Under the pieces are notes generated by a model. The model saw only the letters and a program-made list of their open reading frames with translations. It had not been told where the DNA came from and did not search any database. From Lachnospiraceae bacterium (GTDB taxonomy: Bacteria > Bacillota > Clostridia > Lachnospirales > Lachnospiraceae), in assembly GCA_017550535.1 (NCBI GenBank), contig JAFZOS010000065.1:124001-188000 (forward strand): a DNA stretch of 64,000 bases, written 5' to 3'. Of the stretch, positions 42,956 through 51,434 are shown in pieces. The translations under genes and the position numbers were made by a program. Position 1 is the first letter of the stretch. Every line of letters begins with the position of its first letter.

Positions 42956-43990
42956 TTATTCTGTAACCTTTATCTCTCTTATCCAGCCCTGAGGTGCTTC
43001 AATCGTACCCATCTGGATACCGGTGAGTGTATCATACAGTTTCTTCGTTACCGGTCCCATTTCATTCATGCCCGAAGGGAAACATATCTCCTTGCCGTGG
43101 TCATTTATCTTTCCTACCGGAGAGATCACAGCTGCGGTACCGCAGAGTCCGCACTCGGCGAAATCCTTAACCTCGTCAAACAGCACTTCACGTTCCTCAA
43201 CTTCAAGTCCCAGATATTCCTTTGCCACTACCATCAGTGAGCGACGGGTGATGGACGGAAGTATGCTGCCCGATTTGGGTGTTACGAACTTATTATCCTT
43301 TGTTATGAACATAAAATTGGCACCACCGGTTTCCTCAACCTTTGTACGGGTAGCGGCATCAAGATACATGTTCTCATCAAAGCCCTGCTCATGCGCTTCA
43401 ACGATCGCATGAAGGCTCATTGCATAATTGAGTCCCGCCTTTATATGACCCGTTCCGTGCGGTGCTGCGCGGTCATAATCACATACCCTTATGGATATAG
43501 GCTTGGCGCCGCCCTTGAAATACGGTCCGACAGGAGTTGCAAAAAGCCTGAACTGATACTCTTCAGCCGGCTTTACGCCGATAACGGGCGAACTTGCAAA
43601 CATATATGGACGCAGGTACATTGTCGCACCGGAACCGTATGGCGGAACATATGCCGCATTGCCGGCAACAACCTTATCAACCGCATCAAGGAACCTTTCC
43701 TTTGGAAATACAGGCATTTCCAGCCTCTTGCAGGTATCGATCATCCTCTCGGCATTTAAGTCAGGCCTGAATGTGACTATTTTCCCGTCCTTTGTTGTAT
43801 AAGCCTTAAGTCCTTCAAAACAGGTCTGCGCATACTGAAGCGTTCCCGCGCACTCACTTATCGTCACGGTGCTGTCTGCGGTAAGGACACCTTCATCCCA
43901 TTTTCCACCCTTAAAATCCGAAACATACCTTACATCGGTAGGTATGTATCCAAACCCCAGATTGCTCCAGTCAATATTCTTCTTTTCCAT
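42956..43990 (-). CDS. ilvE: Branched-chain amino acid aminotransferase
   Basis: A 344-aa fold-type IV PLP enzyme of the longer BCAT2-like type. FEGLKAYTTKDGKIVTFRPDLNAERM, split here as FEGLKAY and the RPDLNAERM arginine motif, and GLNYAMSLHAIVEA (containing the lysine region of the family) identify it. It interconverts leucine, isoleucine, valine and their 2-oxoacids. Leading gene of ilvE-iorA-iorB, with GGAG before ATG and a good promoter. No CodY box is evident in its leader. Confidence 0.93.
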   Translation of the reverse strand: MEKKNIDWSNLGFGYIPTDVRYVSDFKGGKWDEGVLTADSTVTISECAGTLQYAQTCFEGLKAYTTKDGKIVTFRPDLNAERMIDTCKRLEMPVFPKERFLDAVDKVVAGNAAYVPPYGSGATMYLRPYMFASSPVIGVKPAEEYQFRLFATPVGPYFKGGAKPISIRVCDYDRAAPHGTGHIKAGLNYAMSLHAIVEAHEQGFDENMYLDAATRTKVEETGGANFMFITKDNKFVTPKSGSILPSITRRSLMVVAKEYLGLEVEEREVLFDEVKDFAECGLCGTAAVISPVGKINDHGKEICFPSGMNEMGPVTKKLYDTLTGIQMGTIEAPQGWIREIKVTE

Positions 43991-44035
43991 TTGACACCAT
44001 CTCCTTTAGAACACAGATTAAAACGCTATTAAATA

Positions 44036-44064
44036 AATATATACGAAATTACCCGTTCATGCAA
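44036..44064 (-). promoter_or_regulatory. Promoter of ilvE-iorA-iorB
   Basis: On the minus strand TTGCAT and TATATT separated by 17 bp; leader about 40 nt. The neighbouring divergent promoter at 44080-44108 serves the diguanylate cyclase. Confidence 0.6.
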
Positions 44065-44079
44065 GGGTGCTAATAATAA

Positions 44080-44108
44080 TTTACAATATACAGGCATTAT
44101 GCTATACT
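44080..44108 (+). promoter_or_regulatory. Promoter of the diguanylate cyclase gene, extended -10
   Basis: TTTACA and TATACT are separated by 17 bp, with TG one base ahead of the -10 (TGCTATACT). Leader of about 45 nt. Confidence 0.65.
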
Positions 44109-44161
44109 TGTTCTGTATATAGTATTTAAGGCACATTATAAATTCGGCGGATGGTAAAGCC

Positions 44162-45247
44162 ATGAATCTTATTCATAAAATGAAGGACATATTGTTCAAG
44201 GATGTCTCGACCGAAAATGAGTCGAAAGATCTGTCTGTCCTTATGCGCATTTTATGTATAATAAACGTTCTCTTCAATATCGTACTGACTGTCTTTTACC
44301 TTGCATTCCTGTCAAGCCGTCTGTTCCAGTGGTCTATAGCTTTTATAGTGATATTCGGCCTCATCTTCTGGATGACATACTGGGACAGGACAAACGGAGC
44401 ACTTTATGTATATACTTCGGCAATGATAATGTCCATGCTGATTTATTCATTTGCGCTGGGGCCTACGGTCGGATTCCAGTTTTCGCTGTATTCACTGGTA
44501 CTGCTCTTCTATTATAAAACAGATGAAAACCCGATATTCAAAGGGATCGCGGCAGTCATCATTTCGATATCCGTTATCGCGATCTGGTTCTATCTTGTCT
44601 ATATTGACAAGGTTGTTGAATTTACTAAACTGCAGAATATCATACTTCTGCTCAACTGCACCATTTATCTGTCCTGTACATTTGCCACGGTTGCATATTT
44701 TTACTATCTTAAGTTCGCATCCAGCGAGCATAAGATCATCAAATACGCCAAAAAACTCGAAAAGCTTGCCACAATGGATCCCCTTACACAGCTCACCAAC
44801 AGAAGGGGTATGATGAACCACCTCGAGGCATTCGTGGCGGATTCGGCCAGCCATTCCCAGTTATCATTGGCAATAAGCGATATTGACTTTTTCAAAAAGG
44901 TAAATGATACATACGGACATGACGCCGGCGATTACGTACTGATCGAGCTCGGCAAAACCTTTAAGGAATTTATGAAGGATAAAGGCTGGATCGCAAGGTG
45001 GGGCGGCGAGGAGTTTCTGTTTGCCTTTGAAAACAATAACGGCGATTACGCATTTGAACAGCTGGATAAGCTCAAATACTCGATCGAAAAGAAGCAGTTC
45101 ACATATAAGGATTACACATTCAACCTGACCATGACTTTCGGCCTTGAAGAATACGACAGTTCCATCGGCATCACCGAAACCATAAAGAGTGCCGATAACA
45201 AGCTGTATCAGGGCAAGGAATCAGGCAGGAACAAGATAGTATACTGA
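44162..45247 (+). CDS. Membrane-bound GGDEF diguanylate cyclase
   Basis: A 361-aa protein with about six predicted membrane helices in residues 28-182, a short coiled segment (SSEHKIIKYAKKLEKLATMD) and a C-terminal GGDEF domain (about 200-361). The domain keeps DPLTQLTNRRGM, SDIDFFKKVNDTYGHDAGD and the active-site RWGGEEF. No RxxD inhibitory site precedes the motif. It should make cyclic-di-GMP. The membrane part matches no sensor family I can name. The ribosome site (GGATGG) is mediocre. Confidence 0.9.
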   Translation: MNLIHKMKDILFKDVSTENESKDLSVLMRILCIINVLFNIVLTVFYLAFLSSRLFQWSIAFIVIFGLIFWMTYWDRTNGALYVYTSAMIMSMLIYSFALGPTVGFQFSLYSLVLLFYYKTDENPIFKGIAAVIISISVIAIWFYLVYIDKVVEFTKLQNIILLLNCTIYLSCTFATVAYFYYLKFASSEHKIIKYAKKLEKLATMDPLTQLTNRRGMMNHLEAFVADSASHSQLSLAISDIDFFKKVNDTYGHDAGDYVLIELGKTFKEFMKDKGWIARWGGEEFLFAFENNNGDYAFEQLDKLKYSIEKKQFTYKDYTFNLTMTFGLEEYDSSIGITETIKSADNKLYQGKESGRNKIVY

Positions 45248-45276
45248 TAAGCTAAACAGCAACCGGTATGCTTATC
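45246..45276. other. Weak dyad at the convergent ends of the GGDEF gene and thyA
   Basis: GATAAGC and GCTTATC form a 7-bp stem around a 17-nt loop spanning both stop regions, which are only 4 bp apart. There is no T-tract, so it is at best a poor shared terminator. Confidence 0.25.
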
Positions 45277-46097
45277 TGCTCACCAAATCTGTATCCATCC
45301 ACCCTTACATCATCCTTTGTAAAGTCATAGAAATCCTTTATTTCGGGGTTTATCCAAAACTCTGGAGCGTCATACACCGGCCTTTCGATGAGTTCCTTTA
45401 CAAGTTCGACATGTCTGTCATAAATATGGGCATCAGCTATCACATGGACAAATTCCCCAACATTCATGTCACACACCTGCGCCAGCATATGTACAAGCAC
45501 TGCATACTGAACTACATTCCAGTTATTTGCCGTTAACACATCCTGGGAACGCTGGTTTAGTATTGCATTAAGTGTAAGCCTGTCCTCTCCCTTTTCCTGT
45601 GTCACGTTAAAGGTCATGCTGTATGCACAGGGATACAGCATCATCTCATGCAGATCCTGATGAACATAAATGTTTGTCATTATCCTTCGGCTGAAAGGAT
45701 TGTTCTTAAGGTCATATATCACACGGTCCACCTGATCCATCATGCCTTCCCTGTACTCATGCTTTACACCAAGCTGATATCCGTAAGCCTTGCCGATAGT
45801 TCCGTTTTCATCGGCCCAGGCATCCCAGATATGGGAGCTCAACTCACTTACCCGGTTACTCTTCTTCTGCCAGATCCACAAAAGTTCATCGGTCGCACTC
45901 TTAAGCGCCGTCTTGCGGAGTGTGATTATAGGAAATTCCCTGCGCAGATCATAACGGTTAACTACACCGAACCGCTTTATCGTATATGCATATGAACCAT
46001 CCTCCCACTTGGGCCTTACCTTTTCACCTTCCGTGCTGCATCCGTTCTCAAGTATATCCCTGCACATCTCAATAAACACTTTGTCAGCGTAACTCAT
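45252..46097 (-). CDS. thyA: Thymidylate synthase
   Basis: About 281 residues. It has the folate-dependent ThyA core with REFPIITLRKTALKSA near the N-terminus, the nucleophile cysteine in MMLYPCAYSMTF, and LTLNAILNQRSQD and ADAHIYDRHVE further on. It makes dTMP from dUMP with methylene-tetrahydrofolate. The frame is open 16 codons further, but ATG 46097 has AAGGA 7 nt upstream and a normal N-terminus. It is the last gene of amidase-nuclease-thyA, 66 bp behind the nuclease gene. Confidence 0.95.
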   Translation of the reverse strand: MSYADKVFIEMCRDILENGCSTEGEKVRPKWEDGSYAYTIKRFGVVNRYDLRREFPIITLRKTALKSATDELLWIWQKKSNRVSELSSHIWDAWADENGTIGKAYGYQLGVKHEYREGMMDQVDRVIYDLKNNPFSRRIMTNIYVHQDLHEMMLYPCAYSMTFNVTQEKGEDRLTLNAILNQRSQDVLTANNWNVVQYAVLVHMLAQVCDMNVGEFVHVIADAHIYDRHVELVKELIERPVYDAPEFWINPEIKDFYDFTKDDVRVDGYRFGEQISIPVAV

Positions 46098-46163
46098 TAT
46101 ATCTATCCTTTCTTTTTCATTTCTTCCGCTGCCGGACCACCGCAAACGGCTTGCTTTATGGCT

Positions 46164-47765
46164 TTACCTGTCCCATTTGTCGCACAGTGAATTGATCTGA
46201 TCCGCAAACTTCGCAAGATCCTTATTCGCACCGCCTTCATTATGCTGTATGACGGTAAGCAGGCGCTGTCCTGCCGCAACCAGCCTTTCGAATACAGAGC
46301 TGAGTACTTTCTTCTTTTTGGGTGCTATCCTTATGCCTGTTGCTTCGTATTCAAATGCATCGGCAGTCATATCATAGCAGGTTCCCGAATACGGAGCATA
46401 TGTATCAAACGAGTATTCATCCTTTAAATATGACGCAAAATCATCACATACCTGATCCTGCCCGTGTACAATGAACACCTTCTTAGGGTCGTTCTTAAAG
46501 CCGCGCATCCATGCTGTAAGTCCTGCTTTGTCGGCATGTCCCGAAAGGCCGGCCAGTTTAACTATCTCGGCCCTTACATCAACCGTTTCACCAAAAAGCC
46601 TGACTTCCTTCGCGCCGTCAACTATTGCACGTCCAAGGGTCCCCACTGCCTGATATCCCACAAACAATACCGTACATTCGGGACGCCACAGATTATGTTT
46701 CAGGTGATGCCTGACGCGGCCGGCCTCGCACATACCCGAAGCCGAAAGGATCACCTTGGGTTTCTCGTCAAAATTGATCGCCTTTGACTCATCACTGGTA
46801 ATGGACAGATTAAGCCCGGCAAAACTTATGGGATTTATCCCTTTGTTTACCAGTTCCATTGCCTCTTCGTCAAAGCAGTCATATATGTTCTTATTGAACA
46901 CTCCTGTGGCTTCCACGGCCAGCGGGCTGTCCATATACACTTCAAAATCATTGTGACCTTCTACCAGCTGTTCCTCTTTTATCTGGCGGAGAAAATACAG
47001 CATCTCCTGGGTACGTCCTACCGCAAACGACGGGATCACAACATTTCCTCCCCTGTCGAAGGTCCTCTTTAATATACGGGAAAGCTCGGACACATAATCA
47101 AGCCTGCCCCTGTCATGAAGCCTGTCACCGTAGGTGGATTCGATAATAACATAATCCGCCTCGTCAACAGTCTCCGGATCTTTGATCAGAGGTTGGTTTA
47201 TATTTCCGACATCACCCGAAAATACAAGTTTCCTGCTGACATCTCCTTCAGTAAGCCACACCTCGATCGCTGCCGAACCCAGAAGATGCCCGACATCGGT
47301 AAACCTTATCTTTATATCATCGCTCACCTTGACAATCGCACCGTATTTACAGGGAACGAGACATTTTATCGCCCCATCGGCATCCTGCATATTATACAAA
47401 GGAACGTATTCCTCAACATCACGACCCCTCTTGGCCTTACGATTATGCCATTCCGCTTCAAACATCTGTATATGAGCACTGTCTCTGAGCATTATACTGC
47501 AAAGATCACAGGTTGCATCGGTTGCATATATCTGACCCCTGAAGCCCCTTGCATACAACAGCGGCAGAAGACCCGAGTGATCGATATGTGCATGTGTCAG
47601 AAAAACGTGATCTATCATGGAAGCATCGACCGGCAGTTCAACGTTTTCATATATGTTGATCCCCTGCTCCATGCCGTAATCAACCAGTATATGCTTCCCG
47701 CACGCCTCAATAAAATGACAGCTTCCCGTAACTTCATGAGCGGCCCCCACAAATGTAAGCTTCAT
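46164..47765 (-). CDS. Metallo-beta-lactamase/beta-CASP ribonuclease
   Basis: A 533-aa protein. The metal site is FLTHAHIDHSGLLP (HxHxDH) with GHLLGSAAIEVWL and FSGDVGN. The beta-CASP domain follows with VVIPSFAVGRTQEML, ILSASGMCEAGRVRHHL and a late histidine in LAGLSGHADKAGL; then a zinc-dependent RMMBL-type end. It resembles the archaeal CPSF/YSH1-type RNA processing family found in many bacteria rather than RNase J. Probable endo/exoribonuclease. It lies 12 bp behind the amidase. Confidence 0.9.
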   Translation of the reverse strand: MKLTFVGAAHEVTGSCHFIEACGKHILVDYGMEQGINIYENVELPVDASMIDHVFLTHAHIDHSGLLPLLYARGFRGQIYATDATCDLCSIMLRDSAHIQMFEAEWHNRKAKRGRDVEEYVPLYNMQDADGAIKCLVPCKYGAIVKVSDDIKIRFTDVGHLLGSAAIEVWLTEGDVSRKLVFSGDVGNINQPLIKDPETVDEADYVIIESTYGDRLHDRGRLDYVSELSRILKRTFDRGGNVVIPSFAVGRTQEMLYFLRQIKEEQLVEGHNDFEVYMDSPLAVEATGVFNKNIYDCFDEEAMELVNKGINPISFAGLNLSITSDESKAINFDEKPKVILSASGMCEAGRVRHHLKHNLWRPECTVLFVGYQAVGTLGRAIVDGAKEVRLFGETVDVRAEIVKLAGLSGHADKAGLTAWMRGFKNDPKKVFIVHGQDQVCDDFASYLKDEYSFDTYAPYSGTCYDMTADAFEYEATGIRIAPKKKKVLSSVFERLVAAGQRLLTVIQHNEGGANKDLAKFADQINSLCDKWDR

Positions 47766-47777
47766 ACCTGACCTCCT

Positions 47778-49142
47778 TTAAAATCCTTCCCTGTCCCTTA
47801 TATATCTTATTATCCTCTTTCGCAGCGCATATATTACGACGCACAAAAGCACCACGGAAAGTATTATGAACACCGTCACCAGGGCAGTGACCCGCTTCCT
47901 TTTCTTTGTTTCACTTACCTTTCCGTCTTTTCCTCCGCGGCCTCCGAGCAGGATTGAAAAATCGCCCACCTGCTCCCGCTCCTTAGCCTTTTCGCTTGCA
48001 ATACGTTTTTTTTCAGCCTCGGCTTCTGCCTTTTTTCTGGCTTCCTCGGCCTCCTTTGCGGCCTCTTTTTCAAGAAGCCTGTCCCTTTCGTCGATAAGCT
48101 CCTGCATATCGACATCCACGGAAAGGCTGTCGGAATATAGCTCGTATATGTTATACACCCTTGCTGTGACCTTGCCCTTATAGCCTGTAGGCACAGTGAA
48201 AGTACCTGTCATAACATTCTTTCCGGGCTCCCACAGCATAAGATCCGCATAATCGCCCGGCGGGATCTCGACAGGCTCACCGAGGGCCAGACCGTAATAC
48301 ATAAGCCTTCCGTCCGGATCCGTTGCCTTGATCTCATAGCTTATCTCGCTTGTTTCTATGTCAAGATCGGTGATCTTAAGAGTCACATCCTCCGGTTCGG
48401 TCACATCCGGTTCCGCATGTCCTTCAGGTTCCACTGCATAAAACGAAGGCAGGACGTTCTCAAGGACACTGTCCTTGCTAAGTCCATAGTAATCGGCAAT
48501 ACCTGCAGCATCCAGCCTTCCCATAGTTTCCCAATCCGCTTCGGTTCCCAGCCGTACAAAATCGAAATGATTATCAAGATATCCGTGTTCGATTATTATA
48601 ACGGGAAGGCCTATCTCCCTTCCCCTTCTGATAACACCGTAATAATCATCCCCGTTTTTACCGATACGTACCTTGACTCCCTTTTCAACCAGGCCGTAAT
48701 CGGTCCAGCGTTTCATAATACACTGACCCAGAGCATTCCCGGTCATATAACAGGTTCCGAATGCCGATGTGAATATCTCGGAGCCGTAAAAGAGATGATC
48801 GGCAGATGCGTTATAATGGCAGCTTATCATAACGTCGGCTCCCATTAAGCTTGCATAGTTTACCCTGTCGGCGAGTGACAGCTTTATATCATCATCCCTG
48901 GTAAGATATACTTCGACATTATTATACTCCAAAAGCTCCTGTTTCATCGCCATCGAAGTTATCAGATCGATATCTTTCTCTGCAAGACCATTTTTGTAAA
49001 CAGCACCGTTTTCAGTATCATCGTCACCCGTCCCCCCATGTCCGGGATCGATAACGATCACTACCTTATCCGATGCCTGTACCCTGTGTGCGGATACCAG
49101 ACAGCAAAGTATGAAAATAAGGGGAAAGACAAGCCTTTTCAT
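47778..49142 (-). CDS. N-acetylmuramoyl-L-alanine amidase (Amidase_3), membrane-anchored
   Basis: A 454-aa protein: signal peptide (1-23), zinc amidase domain (about 25-225; VVIVIDPGHGGTGDD, SCHYNAS and the IIIEHGYLDN glutamate are the catalytic elements), a beta domain (about 250-345), then a Glu/Ala/Lys-rich helical stretch (about 345-395) and a C-terminal membrane helix (about 420-442) with basic end. The enzyme would cleave peptide stems in peptidoglycan from the cell surface. The ATG lacks a Shine-Dalgarno, and a -10-like TAAAAT lies 6 nt before it, suggesting leaderless translation. Confidence 0.9.
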   Translation of the reverse strand: MKRLVFPLIFILCCLVSAHRVQASDKVVIVIDPGHGGTGDDDTENGAVYKNGLAEKDIDLITSMAMKQELLEYNNVEVYLTRDDDIKLSLADRVNYASLMGADVMISCHYNASADHLFYGSEIFTSAFGTCYMTGNALGQCIMKRWTDYGLVEKGVKVRIGKNGDDYYGVIRRGREIGLPVIIIEHGYLDNHFDFVRLGTEADWETMGRLDAAGIADYYGLSKDSVLENVLPSFYAVEPEGHAEPDVTEPEDVTLKITDLDIETSEISYEIKATDPDGRLMYYGLALGEPVEIPPGDYADLMLWEPGKNVMTGTFTVPTGYKGKVTARVYNIYELYSDSLSVDVDMQELIDERDRLLEKEAAKEAEEARKKAEAEAEKKRIASEKAKEREQVGDFSILLGGRGGKDGKVSETKKRKRVTALVTVFIILSVVLLCVVIYALRKRIIRYIRDREGF

Positions 49143-49164
49143 GAATATATTTTATCATTTCATC

Positions 49165-49189
49165 CCCAAAAAATAAACCCCGATCGGGT
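49165..49189 (-). terminator. Possible second terminator before the amidase
   Basis: On the minus strand ACCC and GGGT pair around GATCG, followed by TTATTTTTT. The stem is short. It would back up the stronger terminator at 49222-49267. Confidence 0.4.
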
Positions 49190-49221
49190 CATCTCCACTA
49201 AGCACGCTGAGTGATTTACAC

Positions 49222-49267
49222 AAAAATGAGAGCGGATGCAACTTGTTTTGTCTGCATCCGCCCTCAT
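49222..49267 (-). terminator. Terminator of the structured RNA
   Basis: On the minus strand ATGAGGGCGGATGCA pairs with TGCATCCGCTCTCAT (15 bp with one G-U) around a 12-nt loop, followed by TTTTTG. It is the strongest hairpin I found in the window. Confidence 0.92.
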
Positions 49268-49569
49268 TCAGTCACGTCAGTTCCCAATGGACTGCACCTC
49301 ACTTTTCCGTTTCAAATACTATCACGGGGTCGACTTATTTATATAAATTTTTAAGTGCTCTCTGCACTCGATAATTATCCGACTCCCTATTCAGTTTTCC
49401 CGACTCATGCTTCGATACCCGGACCTGTAACGTACATACCCTTCCTAATGTACTTGTGCTTTACATCGCCTGTCCTGTTCTAATATCGTGTCCCTAAGAC
49501 CACTGCCTGAGTCCCGACACCCGCATCGCGTATTCGAAACTTATGATCAAATACTCTTCTTCAATTCAC
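49222..49569 (-). ncRNA. Putative structured non-coding RNA of about 350 nt, family unknown
   Basis: No minus-strand reading frame of useful length exists here, yet a promoter with perfect -35 and -10 hexamers and a strong terminator bracket about 350 nt. I can fold a hairpin at 49530-49554 (GTATTTG with CGAATAC). Five nested helices follow: 49508-49513 with 49402-49407; 49484-49488 with 49413-49417; 49472-49475 with 49421-49424; 49461-49465 with 49426-49430; 49448-49453 with 49432-49437. The last closes the loop UAGGAAGGGU. A further hairpin lies at 49354-49368. I find no RNase P core (GAGGAAAGTCC), no tmRNA end and no 6S-type closing helix. The family is unknown to me. Confidence 0.75.
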
Positions 49570-49575
49570 AACTTG

Positions 49576-49604
49576 ATTATAATCCGGCTTATGTGAATTG
49601 TCAA
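49576..49604 (-). promoter_or_regulatory. Consensus promoter of the structured RNA
   Basis: On the minus strand a perfect TTGACA and a perfect TATAAT are separated by 17 bp. Directly upstream lie AAAAAA, TTTTTT and AAAAAA tracts at roughly helical spacing, resembling an UP element. This is the best promoter in the window and indicates high expression. Confidence 0.88.
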
Positions 49605-49741
49605 TACTTTTTTCTAAAAAATCCTGCATTTTTTATTTATTTTATACAGCTGGCGCGAATTATTAGTATATATATTCACAAAACATTGAATTGTTTATAC
49701 ATTTCGTTTTGTTTATGAATTTAAAACTATACTTTGACCCT
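49605..49741. other. AT-rich spacer between the DUF4358-like gene and the RNA promoter
   Basis: No reading frame. It holds A/T tracts next to the promoter and an AT-rich dyad (ACAAAAC and GTTTTGT, 7 bp, 21 nt apart) near 49681-49715 that could weakly end the DUF4358-like transcript. I see nothing else. Confidence 0.5.
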
Positions 49742-50203
49742 CTATTTTGCGTAGGACCGTATAATATCCCCTGCTTTGTCAGGCTCATCACTTACAGACA
49801 GGATAACGCACTTGCCTGATCTCTTAACAATGGCGGTATTAAGCTTCTCAAGCTCAGCCGGAACGTAATCCTTAAAGCTTTCCTTCTGCTCCTCAACACG
49901 CCGTTTAAGAATTTCTTCAACCTTGCCCGCATCCGCATCAGACGCACATTTTATTACTACGATCTCCTCGGCGGTAGCACCGCTGCTCTCATAAAAATAT
50001 GCTTCATTGATTTCGGCGTCTCCAAAGCTGTAAAACATTCCCGCCGTATCGAGATCAATTGACGCAAGATCATCATTATATGTTACCTGATTCCTTAATG
50101 CATCCGCCAAAGCCTTAGCATCCACATCAGCACTGCCCTTGCACCCGGCAGTCATCAAAAGCATTACCGCAACCATCAAAATACATACTGTTTTTTTTCT
50201 CAT
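49742..50203 (-). CDS. DUF4358-like small lipoprotein
   Basis: A 153-aa protein with a lipoprotein signal peptide (MRKKTVCILMVAVMLLMTAGC, cut as LMTAGC at the lipid-bearing cysteine 21). The mature domain (ALADALRNQVTYND, FYESSGATAEEIVVIKC, VEEQKESFKDYVPAEL) matches the DUF4358 family, which sits with DHHW and SGNH proteins in many Lachnospiraceae. Function unknown. Last gene of the cluster, 20 bp behind the SGNH gene. Confidence 0.82.
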   Translation of the reverse strand: MRKKTVCILMVAVMLLMTAGCKGSADVDAKALADALRNQVTYNDDLASIDLDTAGMFYSFGDAEINEAYFYESSGATAEEIVVIKCASDADAGKVEEILKRRVEEQKESFKDYVPAELEKLNTAIVKRSGKCVILSVSDEPDKAGDIIRSYAK

Positions 50204-50223
50204 AATATCCCCTCCCGGATCAT

Positions 50224-51345
50224 TTATTCAACAACTACCGCATGCGACATAAGGTACTGCTTCCATATATCCATATACTGCGCCTTAAGATGAATACCGT
50301 CAGCTGCCATTTCGGCCGGCAGGCTTCCGTCGGCTCCCGCAAGCGCCGAACCCACATCCAGATAATATGCCCTCTGCTCCATGGCAAGCTGCTTAAGTGA
50401 TTCGTTCCTTGCGTTAACATTTGTATTGTTATGCACCTTGTCCGACTGCGACTTGGCAGCGGTCACAGGCAGTAATCCGTGAATATATATGATCGCCCTG
50501 GGTTGGCAGCCCCTCAGCCATGTGATAAGTTCCTTATACCTGCTCAGGAATATATTGTCATTACCGCCCATCTCATTGAGTCCCACCTTGATATATATCT
50601 TGGTGAAGCTGTCATAAGGCATCGCCTGCGTGATGGGAACCTTGCCTTCGTCTGTAGTCACCACGTCCATGGAATCATATTTATACAGTTGAAAACCGGT
50701 TGCCGCATAGAACGTCCCGGGCATCCCGGAATACATGCCGAATCCCTGAAGCCTTGAATCTCCTATAAACAATGCATCTTCAAAATAGGATTCATCCACT
50801 TCACTGAACGGTATCGGATAATTGACATTCGGATCTACATAAACATTGATCTTAGGCCCATTCATCATCGAAGCATCATCTTCCGAACCGGCATCTTCAA
50901 CAACATCGATACCCGATTCCGAATTATCCTGCGATGACATATCGGAAATATCGCCATTTGATGAGTCAGCATCGTCGGAAGGCACCTCGTTCACAACACT
51001 GAGTCCTTCGTCATCCTGTCCCTCCTCTGGCTGTCCGGTGCCGTTTTCCGCTTCGGCAACCGCTTCGCCGCCGGAAGCTATCCGGTCAAGCTCCTCCTGA
51101 GTTTGGGCATACACATAACTTCCGTTCAAAACAGCAATAAGATCACGCGATGACTTGCCGGTATCCCAAAGCGCGATCATCGCACCCGCCATAACAGCAA
51201 GAAACAACGTACACAGAACGACCAAAACCACGGAAACCGCCCTCACCGCACGCCTGCGCTCGATCAGTGCAAGTTCCTCGTCTGTCATCCCGCCCTGTGC
51301 CGAAGACGGACTCAATATATTAAACAACGGGTTATTATTGTCCAA
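50224..51345 (-). CDS. Membrane-anchored SGNH/GDSL hydrolase-like protein
   Basis: A 373-aa protein with an N-terminal membrane helix (about 34-58), an acidic Ser/Asp/Gly-rich linker (about 95-165) and an SGNH domain. Active-site elements are FIGDSRLQGFGMYSG (Ser), a GLNEMGGND block III (Asn) and ADGIHLKAQ (Asp-His). Likely an extracellular esterase or deacetylase acting on a cell-surface polymer. Start is TTG with GAGGGG upstream. It has its own promoter 50 bp upstream. Confidence 0.85.
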   Translation of the reverse strand: MDNNNPLFNILSPSSAQGGMTDEELALIERRRAVRAVSVVLVVLCTLFLAVMAGAMIALWDTGKSSRDLIAVLNGSYVYAQTQEELDRIASGGEAVAEAENGTGQPEEGQDDEGLSVVNEVPSDDADSSNGDISDMSSQDNSESGIDVVEDAGSEDDASMMNGPKINVYVDPNVNYPIPFSEVDESYFEDALFIGDSRLQGFGMYSGMPGTFYAATGFQLYKYDSMDVVTTDEGKVPITQAMPYDSFTKIYIKVGLNEMGGNDNIFLSRYKELITWLRGCQPRAIIYIHGLLPVTAAKSQSDKVHNNTNVNARNESLKQLAMEQRAYYLDVGSALAGADGSLPAEMAADGIHLKAQYMDIWKQYLMSHAVVVE

Positions 51346-51394
51346 AGCTTATCCCCTCATCATCCGATTTTTATAAGATCAGATACGCATCTTC

Positions 51395-51423
51395 AATATA
51401 TCAATAAACGCCTTTACTTGCAA
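51395..51423 (-). promoter_or_regulatory. Promoter of the SGNH-DUF4358 pair
   Basis: On the minus strand TTGCAA and TATATT are separated by 17 bp. The -35 lies in the loop of a weak hairpin (ACGC with GCGT, then TTTATT) just after the DHHW stop. Confidence 0.6.
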
Positions 51424-51434
51424 GCGTCATATTG

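Noticed and set aside
46098-46145. 16 extra N-terminal codons for ThyA
   Set aside because: They match no family sequence, and ATG 46097 has a good Shine-Dalgarno.
49222-49569. RNase P RNA, tmRNA or 6S RNA
   Set aside because: The RNase P core motif, the tRNA-like 3' end and a 5'-3' closing helix are not present.
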